Below, piece after piece: positions 43,637 through 53,588 of a DNA stretch of 64,000 nt. The notes under the pieces are model-generated. The model was not told the DNA's origin. It ran no database searches and was given only the letters and a program-made list of their open reading frames with translations. A program made the position numbers and the translations under genes. The stretch is taken from contig OY282367.1 in NCBI GenBank assembly GCA_958295755.1, forward strand, positions 1,492,022 through 1,556,021, given 5' to 3'. Numbering within the stretch: position 1 is the first letter of the stretch; each line of letters begins with the position of its first letter. This DNA is from an uncultured Acidimicrobiales bacterium (GTDB lineage Bacteria; Actinomycetota; Acidimicrobiia; Acidimicrobiales; Hopanoidiivorantaceae).

Positions 43637-45061
43637 ATGACAAAAACTGATTTTGGACTGCACTCCCAGCTTCTAAGCAGAGACACTGCTGAGCGTGTGT
43701 TGGCTGCGGCGTTACAGCGAGGCGGTGATTTTGCCGAGATTTTTGCCGAAGATCGTCGCTCTTGTGCGGCCACCTATGACGATTCCAAAATAGAAGAGTT
43801 AACTTCGGGCCGTAGCCGTGGGGCAGGCATCCGCGTGATCTCAGGCGACGCTACCGGCTTTGCCCATACTGCCGATTTGAGCGAATCTGGATTGCTGACA
43901 GCCGCGATCACAGCTGCTGATGCTACCAGAGGGACTTCGTCTGGAACAAAAGTTGCGGCTTTGTCGCCCCAGAACATCGCCAATCCTTCAACTCCGCTGA
44001 TCTTGCCAGAGACCGTTGAAAAAGCCCGCAAGGTAGAGATGCTGGCACGAGTGGATGCGGCAGCCCGGTCGGTAGACAACCACATCTCACAAGTTGCCTG
44101 CCGCTACGGCGACAACCGTCGCACTTTCGTAGTAGCCAACAGCCGAGGCATCTACGGAGGCGACGACCAAGTTAAGTCATCATTTTCGGTCACATGTGTG
44201 GCAGTGGGCGACGGAGGAATGCAGACAGGCCGAGAATCTATCGGTCATACCGTGGGCTTTGAAATCTTTGAACGCTACGATGTGGAAGAGCTTGCTCGCC
44301 AAGCTGCCCGTCGAGCAGTCACCAAGCTGAAGGCACGCCCCGCTCCGTCCGGCACGATGCCGGTAGTAATTGGCAAAGGCGGAGGAGGCGTTTTGTTCCA
44401 CGAAGCTTGCGGTCACGGCCTTGAAGCCGATCACATCGCCAAGAACGCCTCTGTTTTCACCGGACGTATCGGCGAGCTCGTGGCTTCCCCGCTAGTAACC
44501 CTCATAGATGACGGCACGATGCCCGACGAATGGGGTTGCTATGCGATAGATGACGAAGGCAACCCGGCTCGCCATAATGTGCTGATTCAAGATGGCGTGC
44601 TGGTGGATTACATGTGGGATCATCTACGCGCTGAACAGCAAGGCAGAGATAGCTCGGGCAACGGACGCCGCCAAAGCTATCAGCATCTACCGATGGTGCG
44701 CATGACCAACACCTACATAGCCAATGGCGATGCCAACCCCAACGACATCATCGCCGATACACCCGAAGGCGTGTATGTGGCTCAGCTAGGTGGCGGGCAA
44801 GTCAATCCCGCTACAGGCGATTTCGTGTTCGGCATGACCGAGGCCTACATCATTCGCAACGGCGAGCTAGCTGAACCTCTGCGAGAGGGAAACCTAATCG
44901 GCAATGGCCCAGAAGTGCTTCAGAACATTGACGCTCTAGGTAACGATTTTGCGATGGGATCCCCCGGCACCTGCGGCAAAGACGGCCAAGGCGTTCCAGT
45001 GGGTGACGGCACACCCACATTGAGAGTCACGGCTTTGACTGTCGGCGGCACGGCCAACTAG
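43637..45061 (+). CDS. tldD: TldD metalloprotease subunit
   Basis: 474 residues of the TldD/PmbA family, the metal-binding subunit of a TldD/TldE heterodimer that degrades or processes small peptides. The HExxxH motif is in GKGGGGVLFHEACGHGLEAD. The N-terminal block (RGAGIRVISGDATGFAHTAD) and the end (GNDFAMGSPGTCGKDGQGVP) are typical. It is followed 9 bp later by its TldE partner. No nearby precursor peptide gene was identified. Confidence 0.92.
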   Translation: MTKTDFGLHSQLLSRDTAERVLAAALQRGGDFAEIFAEDRRSCAATYDDSKIEELTSGRSRGAGIRVISGDATGFAHTADLSESGLLTAAITAADATRGTSSGTKVAALSPQNIANPSTPLILPETVEKARKVEMLARVDAAARSVDNHISQVACRYGDNRRTFVVANSRGIYGGDDQVKSSFSVTCVAVGDGGMQTGRESIGHTVGFEIFERYDVEELARQAARRAVTKLKARPAPSGTMPVVIGKGGGGVLFHEACGHGLEADHIAKNASVFTGRIGELVASPLVTLIDDGTMPDEWGCYAIDDEGNPARHNVLIQDGVLVDYMWDHLRAEQQGRDSSGNGRRQSYQHLPMVRMTNTYIANGDANPNDIIADTPEGVYVAQLGGGQVNPATGDFVFGMTEAYIIRNGELAEPLREGNLIGNGPEVLQNIDALGNDFAMGSPGTCGKDGQGVPVGDGTPTLRVTALTVGGTAN

Positions 45062-45070
45062 TGCTGACTA

Positions 45071-46477
45071 GTGCTGACAGGTGCTGAAGCACAACACGCT
45101 ATAGGAATGTCCGCTTCAGTCTCAACAGAAGAACTGCTGGAAATCGGCGACCGCATCATCGGCTGGGCTGGTGATGACGAAGAGGTAGAAATCGTAGTCG
45201 CTCACGAGCACGAGACGGAAGTCAGGGCTTATGACGGCGAGGTAGAATACTTTGCCTCCGCTACTTCGCGTGGCGCAGGCATAAGGGTCATCAAGCTAGC
45301 TGGCGGAGAGAGACGGCAAGGTTTCGCCTATGCAGGCAGTTTGGACGAAAATATTTTGGCTGAAACCTTAGACGATGCCCGCGACAACGCCAAGTTTGCC
45401 ACCTCAGATGAGCATCTAGGTTTGATAGCCCCCGACGATGTGACATATCCCAGCTTGGATTTATTCAAAGACTCTTTGGCAGAAGTCTCTCCAGAGGAAA
45501 AAATAGAACTGGCTTTGAGGCTGGAACGATCCGTATGTGAGGGAGACCAGCGCATCATCGGAGTTGAGTCTGCCGACTATGCCGACAGCATCAGCGCAAG
45601 TGCTATCGTTTCCACCTCTGGCATTAGAGTGGCCGAGTGCGACACAAGCTGTCATCTAGCGGCGTTTTCCATAGCCAATGCAGACGACGACACCCAAACC
45701 GGCTTCGGTTTCTCTGTGGGGCGCGAGCCGAGTGAACTTGATGTAGATATTGCCGCACAAGACGCCATCCACCGGGCAACTCGCCTGCTCGGAGCCAAGA
45801 AGCCCCACTCACAACGCATGGCAGTGTTGCTAGATCCGTGGGTATCGGCTCAGCTTCTAGGCGTTGTCGGTGGTACACTCTCAGGCGATGCCGTCATCAG
45901 GGGGCGTTCGCTCTTTGCTGACCGCCTCGGCGAACAAATCGCAACTGAGCTGATCACTCTAATTGACGATCCGACCAATCCAGAGGCATTCACAGCCGGC
46001 GAAGCCGACGGTGAAGGGCTAGCGACCCGGCAAAATGTGCTCGTGGAGAGCGGCTATCTCAAGAGTTTCACTCACAACTCCTATACAGCTCGTCGCTGTG
46101 CTACTTCTTCTACCGCATCGGCCGTGCGAGGCTTTTCCAGCACTCCTGGGACGGCCTGTCTGGCTCTTTCTTTGCTCCCGGGCTCGCTATCACAAGAAGA
46201 GTTATGTCAAAAAGTTGGTGAAGGTGTGCTGGTGCAGTCGCTGTTCGGTCTGCATTCGGGTGTTAATCCTGTGAGTGGCGACTTCTCTTGCGGTGCCGAG
46301 GGTTTGGTTATCCGCGACGGTGCGACCGCAGAGCCACTAAAGGAGTTCACCATCGCCTCAACCATCCAAAAGCTACTCCTCAACATCGCCGATGTAGGTA
46401 ACGACTTGACATGGTTGCCGATGCGGGCAGCGGGAATGTCGCTATTAATTGAGGATGTGACCATATCCGGCGACTAG
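45071..46477 (+). CDS. pmbA: TldE/PmbA protease subunit
   Basis: 468 residues of the metal-free TldE/PmbA partner. It shows SRGAGIRVIKLAGGERRQGF and AVLLDPWVSAQLLGVVGGTL with no HExxxH, as expected, and LLNIADVGNDLTWLP at the end. The GTG at 45071 sits in a short GTGCTGACTA-type repeat; the ATG at 45107 (before SASVSTEELL) is an equally likely start. Confidence 0.88.
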   Translation: MLTGAEAQHAIGMSASVSTEELLEIGDRIIGWAGDDEEVEIVVAHEHETEVRAYDGEVEYFASATSRGAGIRVIKLAGGERRQGFAYAGSLDENILAETLDDARDNAKFATSDEHLGLIAPDDVTYPSLDLFKDSLAEVSPEEKIELALRLERSVCEGDQRIIGVESADYADSISASAIVSTSGIRVAECDTSCHLAAFSIANADDDTQTGFGFSVGREPSELDVDIAAQDAIHRATRLLGAKKPHSQRMAVLLDPWVSAQLLGVVGGTLSGDAVIRGRSLFADRLGEQIATELITLIDDPTNPEAFTAGEADGEGLATRQNVLVESGYLKSFTHNSYTARRCATSSTASAVRGFSSTPGTACLALSLLPGSLSQEELCQKVGEGVLVQSLFGLHSGVNPVSGDFSCGAEGLVIRDGATAEPLKEFTIASTIQKLLLNIADVGNDLTWLPMRAAGMSLLIEDVTISGD

Positions 46478-46502
46478 TTAACCGAAACTGCGCTAACCAC
46501 CT

Positions 46503-47351
46503 ATGATCATCTGGCACGCAATTGTCCTTGGTCTCCTGCAAGGTCTCACCGAGTTCTTCCCTGTCTCCTCTAGCGGACACCTTATAATAGTGCCGTGGAT
46601 GGCAGGTTGGGACGATTTCGCAGGGGACAACAGCCTCAAAACCGGCTTTGATGTTGCCCTGCACTTGGGCACCTTAGTAGGAGCATTGTCATACTTCCGC
46701 CGAGATGTGAAGCTCTACACAACCGCTGGATTGAAGATACTGAAAAAAACACCAAAAACATCACCAAGAGAGAAAGATGAAAATACCAAGATCGCCTGGC
46801 TGATAGTAGCCTCAGCCATTCCCATCGGCATCGCTGGCGTAGCCCTCATCTCGGTGCGCGACTCTTGGAACGATGAAATCTGGCTCGTAGCAACCATGCT
46901 CATAGTTTTCGGAGTGCTTCTCTGGCTAGCCGATGTGAAATCCACTTCATCTAGCTCTTTTAACCAAAACTCAGCAATAGCTATGGGTCTCGCCCAAATG
47001 CTTGCCATCGTGCCCGGTGTCTCACGCTCAGGCATAACTATCACAGCAGGTCGCCTCTCAGGGATAGGCCGCATCGAAGCCGCCCGCTTCGCCTTCTTGA
47101 TGGGCTTGCCTGTAACTCTGGGAGCAGCTATCTACAAGTTCTACGATATAGGTGGCTGGTCGGGCATCCCCGATAACTACCGCGCTGGCTTCATCTGGGG
47201 AGTAGCCACCGCAGCAGCTAGCTCATGGTTAGCCATCTGGGTTCTGATGAAACTAGTCCGCCGCTGGACTTTCACCCCCTACGCCGTCGAACGCACGCTA
47301 CTAGCCATAGCAGCCTTCGTTCTGTTGGCGACCAATTCTGTTAGTAGCTAG
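46503..47351 (+). CDS. uppP: Undecaprenyl-diphosphatase
   Basis: 282-residue integral membrane enzyme (UppP/BacA) recycling undecaprenyl pyrophosphate for cell wall synthesis. GLLQGLTEFFPVSSSGHLII and IVPGVSRSGITITAGRL are the two conserved active-site blocks. Normal length, about eight helices. It follows pmbA by 25 bp. Confidence 0.95.
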   Translation: MIIWHAIVLGLLQGLTEFFPVSSSGHLIIVPWMAGWDDFAGDNSLKTGFDVALHLGTLVGALSYFRRDVKLYTTAGLKILKKTPKTSPREKDENTKIAWLIVASAIPIGIAGVALISVRDSWNDEIWLVATMLIVFGVLLWLADVKSTSSSSFNQNSAIAMGLAQMLAIVPGVSRSGITITAGRLSGIGRIEAARFAFLMGLPVTLGAAIYKFYDIGGWSGIPDNYRAGFIWGVATAAASSWLAIWVLMKLVRRWTFTPYAVERTLLAIAAFVLLATNSVSS

Positions 47352-47405
47352 GCTTTTTGGCAATTAAGCAACAGATAAGTAAGCAACAGATAAGAGAAGG
47401 CTGTC

Positions 47406-48392
47406 TTACCCGAAGAACGACGATATAGGTGGCAATATAGTGGTGATAGCTTGCGGAGATGGAAAGTTGAACGCACTGGTGGAGCCCAAAAGAGTATCTA
47501 TCGCTGGAAAAGCTATCAGCACAATGAAGGCAGACAGTGCCAATGCCAACGGAGCACCCATGCGTTCTTGAGCGAACTCTGATTTTACTATCGCTTCGCT
47601 GTGGGTCTTTTGACGGTAAGAATGAACTTGTGCCACAACAGTCTGGCGAAGTTCAGCACCGCTACGTTGAGAAAGTTCCAAAGCCGACGCCAACTGTTCC
47701 AGACGATCAAGACCTTTCTCATCTATCAGTTTGCGGATCCCTGACCATATCGGCTTGCCCAGATGCCGGGCTTCGCTCATATGCTGGCCAAGCATCTGAA
47801 AAGGCCAAGCTCTGCTGAGGGCCGAAGCTTCAATAAAAGCTGAAGATACATCGCGCCCCGAAGCAATCAGGGGCATCACCAAATCCAGCCAAGAAAGCAC
47901 CAATTCGTCAAACTCTTTGCGAGCTTTGGTAGCTGCAGATTTTACAAGCGAGTCGGGAATGATCAACCCAAAAAGTGCGAACATAGCCACGAGAATGATG
48001 ACTACAAAAAGTGGGAACGGGATAGGCAACGAAGATTGCAGCAATCCGACACCTAAAATCACACCAAAAAGTCCGCAAGCCATAGCACTGATCATTTTGT
48101 GTTCTGTATGACGCCGCGTGGTTTTTCCTATCAGAGCAAGGTCTTTTTTAAGCTGTAACCCTGATCTGGAAGTCAGATCTAGCCGTCCTTCCAAACGTCT
48201 AGATGTGGCCGTATATATATCTTTGAGTCCCTGACCTGAAGCGGCATAAATGTCTGTGCCTTTTTCAGCTACGACCATCCTTTCAGAAAGCACCTTCTCC
48301 ATGGAGACACGCGGAGGAAAGATACTCATTCGCACAATGATGATCAACCCAACAGAGAGGGCAAGCCCGATCAGTACTGAGGTTACTAACAT
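47406..48392 (-). CDS. TadC-like type II secretion F-domain protein (second Tad locus)
   Basis: 328 residues. N-terminal helix SVLIGLALSVGLIIIVRM, two central helices (MACGLFGVILGVGLL, PLFVVIILVAMFALFGLIIP), the T2SSF domain (LDLVMPLIASGRDVSSAFIE ... RLEQLASALELSQRSGAELR) and a terminal helix (LALALSAFIVLIAFPAI). It is the last gene of the second Tad operon, 40 bp after TadB. Short AAGCAACAGATAAG tandem repeats lie just downstream (47366-47398). Confidence 0.82.
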   Translation of the reverse strand: MLVTSVLIGLALSVGLIIIVRMSIFPPRVSMEKVLSERMVVAEKGTDIYAASGQGLKDIYTATSRRLEGRLDLTSRSGLQLKKDLALIGKTTRRHTEHKMISAMACGLFGVILGVGLLQSSLPIPFPLFVVIILVAMFALFGLIIPDSLVKSAATKARKEFDELVLSWLDLVMPLIASGRDVSSAFIEASALSRAWPFQMLGQHMSEARHLGKPIWSGIRKLIDEKGLDRLEQLASALELSQRSGAELRQTVVAQVHSYRQKTHSEAIVKSEFAQERMGAPLALALSAFIVLIAFPAIDTLLGSTSAFNFPSPQAITTILPPISSFFG

Positions 48393-48432
48393 ACAAATCT
48401 CACTTAAAAATCACGCCAGCATTTACAGAAAA

Positions 48433-49326
48433 TCACACTACCAACCCAGCCATTTCATCTTCTTTCAGGTGATCCAACAGTCGCGTGCTGTCACGATCTT
48501 TATCTATCTGCATGATTGTAATAACAGCCATCAAATACAATAACACCACCCCCATGAGAACCGTCTGGCCAATAAGTCCGTAATATGCATCAAAATAGTC
48601 TGGGCTTATGACATTGATCACAACAGCCAGCACAAGTGTGATTATCAATATAAATCCGCCGTTCATTAGCGTTCTAGTCTGAGTTGTCTCCATCCTGAAC
48701 CGCACTTCCACGGAAGCTCGTAAAGCACCAGCCAAGTCATCCAAGAGATCTCTGAGTCGGGCACCTGAATCGTCTGCGATCTTGAGACCTAAAGTTAGGC
48801 GATCCACATAGGCCGAATTCGACCGAATGGCAAAACGCTTAAGAGCCTCCGGAAGACCAAAAGCTAACATTTCTTCAGAGAGCTTCTGTATAGGCGGGCG
48901 GATTGGTAAAGGGGCATAAGGTGCCGAAAGCAGAATTGACCCGCTTACCGATCCTCCAGCAGTCACGAGATCTCGTAGCTGCTCGGCCCAGAGCGCAACA
49001 CCCTCAACCCGGGCAATAGATTGACGGCGCAACCTCATGCCGAGCAAAACCTGAGGTCCATACCAAGCCACGATAAATCCCATCAAGCCAGCAGCTAACC
49101 AACGAGTCATCCAAAAAACTAGCAGTCCACCAGCTATCGCTGCTGCGATTTTTCCTACTAACACCCATAAACTTGGGTTTTTTAAGGTGTTGAGCGGAGT
49201 CAGTGTCATTGTGAGGCGTTCTTGGATGTCTGCGCGAGTTGCAAAGTTGGGCGGATCCACAATGCCGCGAACAATTATCCAAATCCCCAGGCCCAACATC
49301 ATGCCTAATAAAACAGCGGCAATCAT
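48433..49326 (-). CDS. TadB-like type II secretion F-domain protein (second Tad locus)
   Basis: 297 residues. An N-terminal helix (IAAVLLGMMLGLGIWIIVRG), then a helix pair around IAAAIAGGLLVFWMTRWLAA, precede the T2SSF core (RVEGVALWAEQLRDLVTAGG ... LKIADDSGARLRDLLDDLAG) and C-terminal helices (FILIITLVLAVVINVISP). The start overlaps the TadA stop by 4 bases. Confidence 0.83.
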   Translation of the reverse strand: MIAAVLLGMMLGLGIWIIVRGIVDPPNFATRADIQERLTMTLTPLNTLKNPSLWVLVGKIAAAIAGGLLVFWMTRWLAAGLMGFIVAWYGPQVLLGMRLRRQSIARVEGVALWAEQLRDLVTAGGSVSGSILLSAPYAPLPIRPPIQKLSEEMLAFGLPEALKRFAIRSNSAYVDRLTLGLKIADDSGARLRDLLDDLAGALRASVEVRFRMETTQTRTLMNGGFILIITLVLAVVINVISPDYFDAYYGLIGQTVLMGVVLLYLMAVITIMQIDKDRDSTRLLDHLKEDEMAGLVV

Positions 49327-50819
49327 CTGTTAACCTCTCCTGTAGCAAGCTCTTCTGAAACCAAGCTGCCAGATGCTTCAGAATCCAGTGCTTCACCATT
49401 GGTCGATTCTTCGTATTCACGAATAGCCGACATGTGCGACACTTCGGCATCTTCACTCAATGTGCCTTGGCCCGACACAGGCGACCTTCGCGGATAGAAC
49501 ATGAGCACTTGATCTTCAGGTATAGGCTCGCCCAACTCTGCAACATCAAAACCTGACATCTCCAGACGTTTGAGAGTTTCGCCTTCTTGGCTGAACGGAC
49601 GGCGATACACTAGCTTATTCTCGTCGTTGAGACTGAAAATCTCTTGTGTTAGCACTTCGCCTTTTTCGTAGCGGATCACCTCGCGAATTGAGCTGACGAT
49701 GCGCTTCTGATCTTCCATTAGCTGCAGGAAGATTATCAACTGCAGTGTTTCACCAACTTGTCTCAGCACAAAGTCGGGAGTGGTGGCATCGGGGGAGCGT
49801 TGCGAGTAAGTGAGAATTCGGCTGATGACGGCTTGCGATGAGTTGGCGTGTATCGTCCCCATTGATCCGTCATTTCCTTGCCCCATGGCTGTGAGCAACT
49901 GCATCACCTCACCGCCTCGCACCTCACCAACGATTACTCTGTCCGGTGCCATTCGCAGAGCAGCTTTGGCGAGGTCGTACATGGTAATCTCGCCGATGCC
50001 TTCCACATTGGCTGTGCGAGTCTCCAGCTCGTAGCACCGCTCGTGGGCTGCTGTCTGGGTGAGGTGAAGTTCCAACGTGTCTTCAATTGTTACTAACACT
50101 TCGTTTGTAGGTATCTCGCTGATGAGACCTCGCAAGAAGGTGGTTTTGCCGGTATTGGTGCCCCCTGCTATGAGTAAGTTGATTGGCGCGGGCGGTGTCA
50201 CAGCGCAACGAAACAGATTGGCCACCTCCTGAGGAAAGCTTTCTCTGGAAACGAGAAAATCCAAGTCGACTTTATGGCTGGCATGACGGCGGATAGACAG
50301 GTGCGGACGAGATGACACTTCCATAATCGCGAGCAAACGGTGGCCGGTCGGTAAGCGGAGATCCAAGATGGGCGAAGACTGGTCAAAACGCCGTGATGTG
50401 CGGCTTCCCACGCTGGCCAAGTGACGAACCAGCTCTATCAAAGTCTCATCTGATTCAGTAATTGGCCCGATTTCCTCTTTGCGCCCGTCCCTATAGGTGA
50501 GCACTGCCTTATGGGATCCGAAAATATGGATATTTTCAACATCTTCTATAGACAGGAGACCTTCCAAAGCACCCGCGCCCAGTAGCTCTTTGAGCCTAAA
50601 GCGGACTTGCTCTTGATCAGCCACATTCAGCAGGGGCTGTCCCGCCAGAATTGCCTTTTTCTCCCACTCCACAATCCACTCATCGGTGAACTTCTGAGCA
50701 AAGTCGAGAACTTCCTCTTTGCTCCTCCCCCGCTGCTCCATGCGTGTTACTTCAGGGATTATGGCATCTCGGAGCTCTTCATAGATACCCTGCACACGAG
50801 TCATGTTCAAACCGCTCAT
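49323..50819 (-). CDS. tadA: TadA/CpaF-type secretion ATPase (second Tad locus)
   Basis: 498 residues. Walker A is GGTNTGKTT (about residues 219-227), with VLVTIEDTLELHL and MAPDRVIVGEVRGGEVMQLL following. The His-box region is NDGSMGTIHANSSQAV. The N-domain signature is SRTSRRFDQSSPILDLRLPT. Unlike the first TadA it has no repeat-rich N-terminal extension; instead there is an acidic C-terminal tail of about 45 residues. Confidence 0.93.
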   Translation of the reverse strand: MSGLNMTRVQGIYEELRDAIIPEVTRMEQRGRSKEEVLDFAQKFTDEWIVEWEKKAILAGQPLLNVADQEQVRFRLKELLGAGALEGLLSIEDVENIHIFGSHKAVLTYRDGRKEEIGPITESDETLIELVRHLASVGSRTSRRFDQSSPILDLRLPTGHRLLAIMEVSSRPHLSIRRHASHKVDLDFLVSRESFPQEVANLFRCAVTPPAPINLLIAGGTNTGKTTFLRGLISEIPTNEVLVTIEDTLELHLTQTAAHERCYELETRTANVEGIGEITMYDLAKAALRMAPDRVIVGEVRGGEVMQLLTAMGQGNDGSMGTIHANSSQAVISRILTYSQRSPDATTPDFVLRQVGETLQLIIFLQLMEDQKRIVSSIREVIRYEKGEVLTQEIFSLNDENKLVYRRPFSQEGETLKRLEMSGFDVAELGEPIPEDQVLMFYPRRSPVSGQGTLSEDAEVSHMSAIREYEESTNGEALDSEASGSLVSEELATGEVNR

Positions 50820-50841
50820 GACAACTACAGCCTATCAGATA

Positions 50842-51834
50842 CTAAGGACGAAGTCCGAATTGTCTTGGAGACGCAGAACTCATCTCGGTGCTTGCCTCTG
50901 CCTGGGAAATTTCCTGAGCAGTTTCTGCTCTCTGCAAAGCTTCCGCAGAATCAACCGAATCAGCAGAATCAACCCCCAATGAATTAGCCCCCACAGAATC
51001 AAAAGCCGCCGCGAATGGATCTTCCACAAACATATCTTCAGTGGTCAGTTTCTGCGCCATCTGAGGATGTGCCATATCCCACAATAAATTTGCCACCGAT
51101 GCGGCATCAGCCATGAAATTCTTGGTTCGCCTGTTGGGCATAAGCAAAGTATCGGCGAAATCATAGGCTAAATCGGGATCATACGGCATGCTGGCTACTA
51201 CTGAAAGCCCTGTCTGTTCTTTGAACTCGTCTTCAGCAAAATACGACGGGCCGACGGTGACGATGCCAAAAGAATCTGCCAGAAGTGCCTCCACGCGATC
51301 AGAGCCAGCTAATGTCTTGCTATCTTCAGCTAGTGATTCAACATCAATTCCCAGCATTTGACGATAGCTGGCAAGAGAGGCAAGCGCGGGTATATGTGCG
51401 CTTTGGATCACGAATATCACTGCCTTGGCATGGGGCACTAAGGCAGCCATAGGCGTACCATAATATGCTCGCCCAGCGTCAATTATAAGGGGCAGTTTCG
51501 TGGCTACCTGAGACAGTTCCTCACCTCGTTCTGACAGACGCTCTACTGATGCCGACGAGCCTGCTACAGAAGTCGGCAGCGGTAGCACTCGCAGATTTTC
51601 CACTAGCACACGTTGTGAGCATGTCAAAACTGTGTCTACTTCTATGGTACGGCTCAAGATTAGCGAGGCCACACCGGGATCTTGAAAAAGACCTAAATGC
51701 GAAGCTAAAGTCCCACCTGTTGGATCGCCATCAATGAGTGCCACTTCCCTGCCCCCTAATGTCCAACTCGCTGCGGTGAGAATCGACAGGGTAGAAGCCC
51801 CGGGAGAGCCGTGAGTACCGAACACTAAGAGCAT
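50842..51834 (-). CDS. TadZ/CpaE-like MinD-superfamily protein (second Tad locus)
   Basis: 330 residues. The P-loop is again non-canonical, MLLVFGTHGSPGASTLS, lacking the Walker lysines. VALIDGDPTGGTLASHLGLF is the deviant Walker A' strand region, and KAVIFVIQSAHIPALASLAS the switch region. The last 60 residues are a low-complexity acidic tail rich in Ser/Ala/Val (ANSLGVDSADSVDSAEAL). It lies between the SAF protein and TadA, the same order as in the first locus. Confidence 0.75.
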   Translation of the reverse strand: MLLVFGTHGSPGASTLSILTAASWTLGGREVALIDGDPTGGTLASHLGLFQDPGVASLILSRTIEVDTVLTCSQRVLVENLRVLPLPTSVAGSSASVERLSERGEELSQVATKLPLIIDAGRAYYGTPMAALVPHAKAVIFVIQSAHIPALASLASYRQMLGIDVESLAEDSKTLAGSDRVEALLADSFGIVTVGPSYFAEDEFKEQTGLSVVASMPYDPDLAYDFADTLLMPNRRTKNFMADAASVANLLWDMAHPQMAQKLTTEDMFVEDPFAAAFDSVGANSLGVDSADSVDSAEALQRAETAQEISQAEASTEMSSASPRQFGLRP

Positions 51835-51841
51835 GGCTTAT

Positions 51842-53311
51842 TTATTCAGGGAATGCTGGGAAATCAATGCCTAGCTCTCCGAGAGGGTTATCACCGCCGC
51901 CACCGCCGCCTTCGGTTGGTGTGGGATTGTTGATTTCATTTGGTACTGTCCTTTGCGTTTCAAAACGCTCATTTTCGAGGCGTCCGGCAACGCTGTCGGC
52001 AGGTAAGGAGGATGTCGTGGCGGTCTCGGCCTCACCATCATCTATGCCCCCACCTGTGCCCTCAGCTACACCCCAGGGGCATCCCAGCTCACTTTCTAGT
52101 TGTCTATATTCTTCTATGGGAAGAGCTTGGATGTTATAGATTTGTCTAAATCTCTCTCGCCAACAAAGCTGAGGAATCTCACGATTGACAATCTCCAACT
52201 CAAAGGTGACACCTTCTTGGTTACTGTAGCTATCCAAATTAGCGTCCCACCAAGCACGGTCCTCATAGCTACCTTGAAGGGAAACAGTGTTCCCCTCTAC
52301 AGCTACTAAATCTACAACTTCAAAGGCAAACTTCGCTACCCCATCTCCTTGTTTAACAAAAATTACCACACGATCTCCCGCAGCGGTACCTTCTGGCACT
52401 GTTACTCCACCGGGAAAATTCAAAGGAAAATTAGTCTCAGATTCCACATTGAATACTTCTTCAATCGGGACGCTTCCAAACATATCCAAACTGAGATGTG
52501 TTCCTTGGCCAACATCTCGCAGTATCACACGCCCGAGGAGACTATCAATGCTAGATGACAGCATGTACGCCAACTCCCCATCTCCGATATCAATCGTCAC
52601 CACGACGACATCAGAGCTCGATAAGAATTCTCCTGCCGTCAGATCTGCCCCAGCAACCAGCACATCAACCTCGGTATTATCTTCCTGACTAGAAAGCACC
52701 ACCCAGAAACCTACGATGGCCACAATAACAAGTGCCATGCCAAATACTGCCCAAATTAACCTCGCCGTGGTCTGCTGACTCCTAGAACGGATGGGGCGAA
52801 TAGCGCGTCTTATTCCCTTGGCACTGCTTGATTTTGTGTTTTTAGCCTTCCTAGGTTTCTTCTCCTTGACAACTTTTGCCGGCAAAGACGAAGAGGGTTC
52901 TGATGGGACGGAAACAAATCCGGTGCTAGTCTCCTCAGCATCAGCTTCCCCAGCAGATGAGGCACTGACTGCTCCTGTAGCTTCTTTCGCGGCAACTTCT
53001 TCTTTCTCAGCAGCTCTTGCTTTTTTCGCTGCGGTAGCTTTAAGAGCAGCTTCTTTTTCTGCCTTCTCCTGAGCTGCGACTTCTTTAGTAGCCTCTCTCT
53101 CAGCCTTCTTCTGAGCTGCTACAGCTTCTCGCTCAGCTTTTTTGGTAGCTCTCTGCTCTGCTTTTTCAGCACCAGTTTTGTCTCGGTCAGCCTTTCTAGC
53201 TGCTCTAGCCGAGGCTTTTTCTTCAGCCCTAGCCGCTTTGGCGACTTCGGCTGCTTCTTCAGCAACACTATCTCCTCCCCCTGGAGTAAAGTTATTGTCG
53301 TCTGGACTCAT
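51842..53311 (-). CDS. SAF-domain (CpaB/RcpC-like) protein with long charged N-terminal coiled coil (second Tad locus)
   Basis: 489 residues from ATG 53311, which follows GGAGG by 4 bases and is therefore preferred over the TTG at 53329. Residues about 20-110 are an Ala/Lys/Glu coiled-coil-like region (KAAREEKASARAARKADRDK type). A membrane helix follows (LIWAVFGMALVIVAIVGFWV), then the SAF domain (DVLVAGADLTAGEFLSSSDV) and a domain with Cys and Gly/Asp-rich C-terminal linkers. It is the first gene of the operon and about twice the size of its counterpart in the first locus. Confidence 0.75.
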   Translation of the reverse strand: MSPDDNNFTPGGGDSVAEEAAEVAKAARAEEKASARAARKADRDKTGAEKAEQRATKKAEREAVAAQKKAEREATKEVAAQEKAEKEAALKATAAKKARAAEKEEVAAKEATGAVSASSAGEADAEETSTGFVSVPSEPSSSLPAKVVKEKKPRKAKNTKSSSAKGIRRAIRPIRSRSQQTTARLIWAVFGMALVIVAIVGFWVVLSSQEDNTEVDVLVAGADLTAGEFLSSSDVVVVTIDIGDGELAYMLSSSIDSLLGRVILRDVGQGTHLSLDMFGSVPIEEVFNVESETNFPLNFPGGVTVPEGTAAGDRVVIFVKQGDGVAKFAFEVVDLVAVEGNTVSLQGSYEDRAWWDANLDSYSNQEGVTFELEIVNREIPQLCWRERFRQIYNIQALPIEEYRQLESELGCPWGVAEGTGGGIDDGEAETATTSSLPADSVAGRLENERFETQRTVPNEINNPTPTEGGGGGGDNPLGELGIDFPAFPE

Positions 53312-53588
53312 GCGGCCTCCAGGGTGCAAAATACTAAAGCAACATACCCCTCTTTGCTAGCGTAACTTACATTTATTTGGGACATTCTACCTCGTTATAT
53401 TTTATATCGTTTTGTACTCAGCCTAACTGCCATAATCCATTTTTACACTCTATTGCGCTCAAATTCGTCTTAGCTGCAGATACGGCCAACCTCGTGCCGG
53501 TCGTGCCCCTGCTATCTAGTCTTGCCCCTAACTATTAGTCTTGGCAGTGGCTAGTCTTGACAGTAGCTAGTCTTGGTAGCATCCAGCC
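53312..53588. promoter_or_regulatory. Intergenic region upstream of the second Tad operon, with repeats
   Basis: AT-rich near 53395-53415 (CGTTATATTTTATATCG), which on the minus strand offers a TATAAAATA -10-like element for the second Tad operon. The distal half (53510-53580) repeats a TAGTCTTG(C/G)-containing unit about four times, next to the end of the inositol-3-phosphate synthase gene. No hairpin terminator is evident. Confidence 0.4.
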
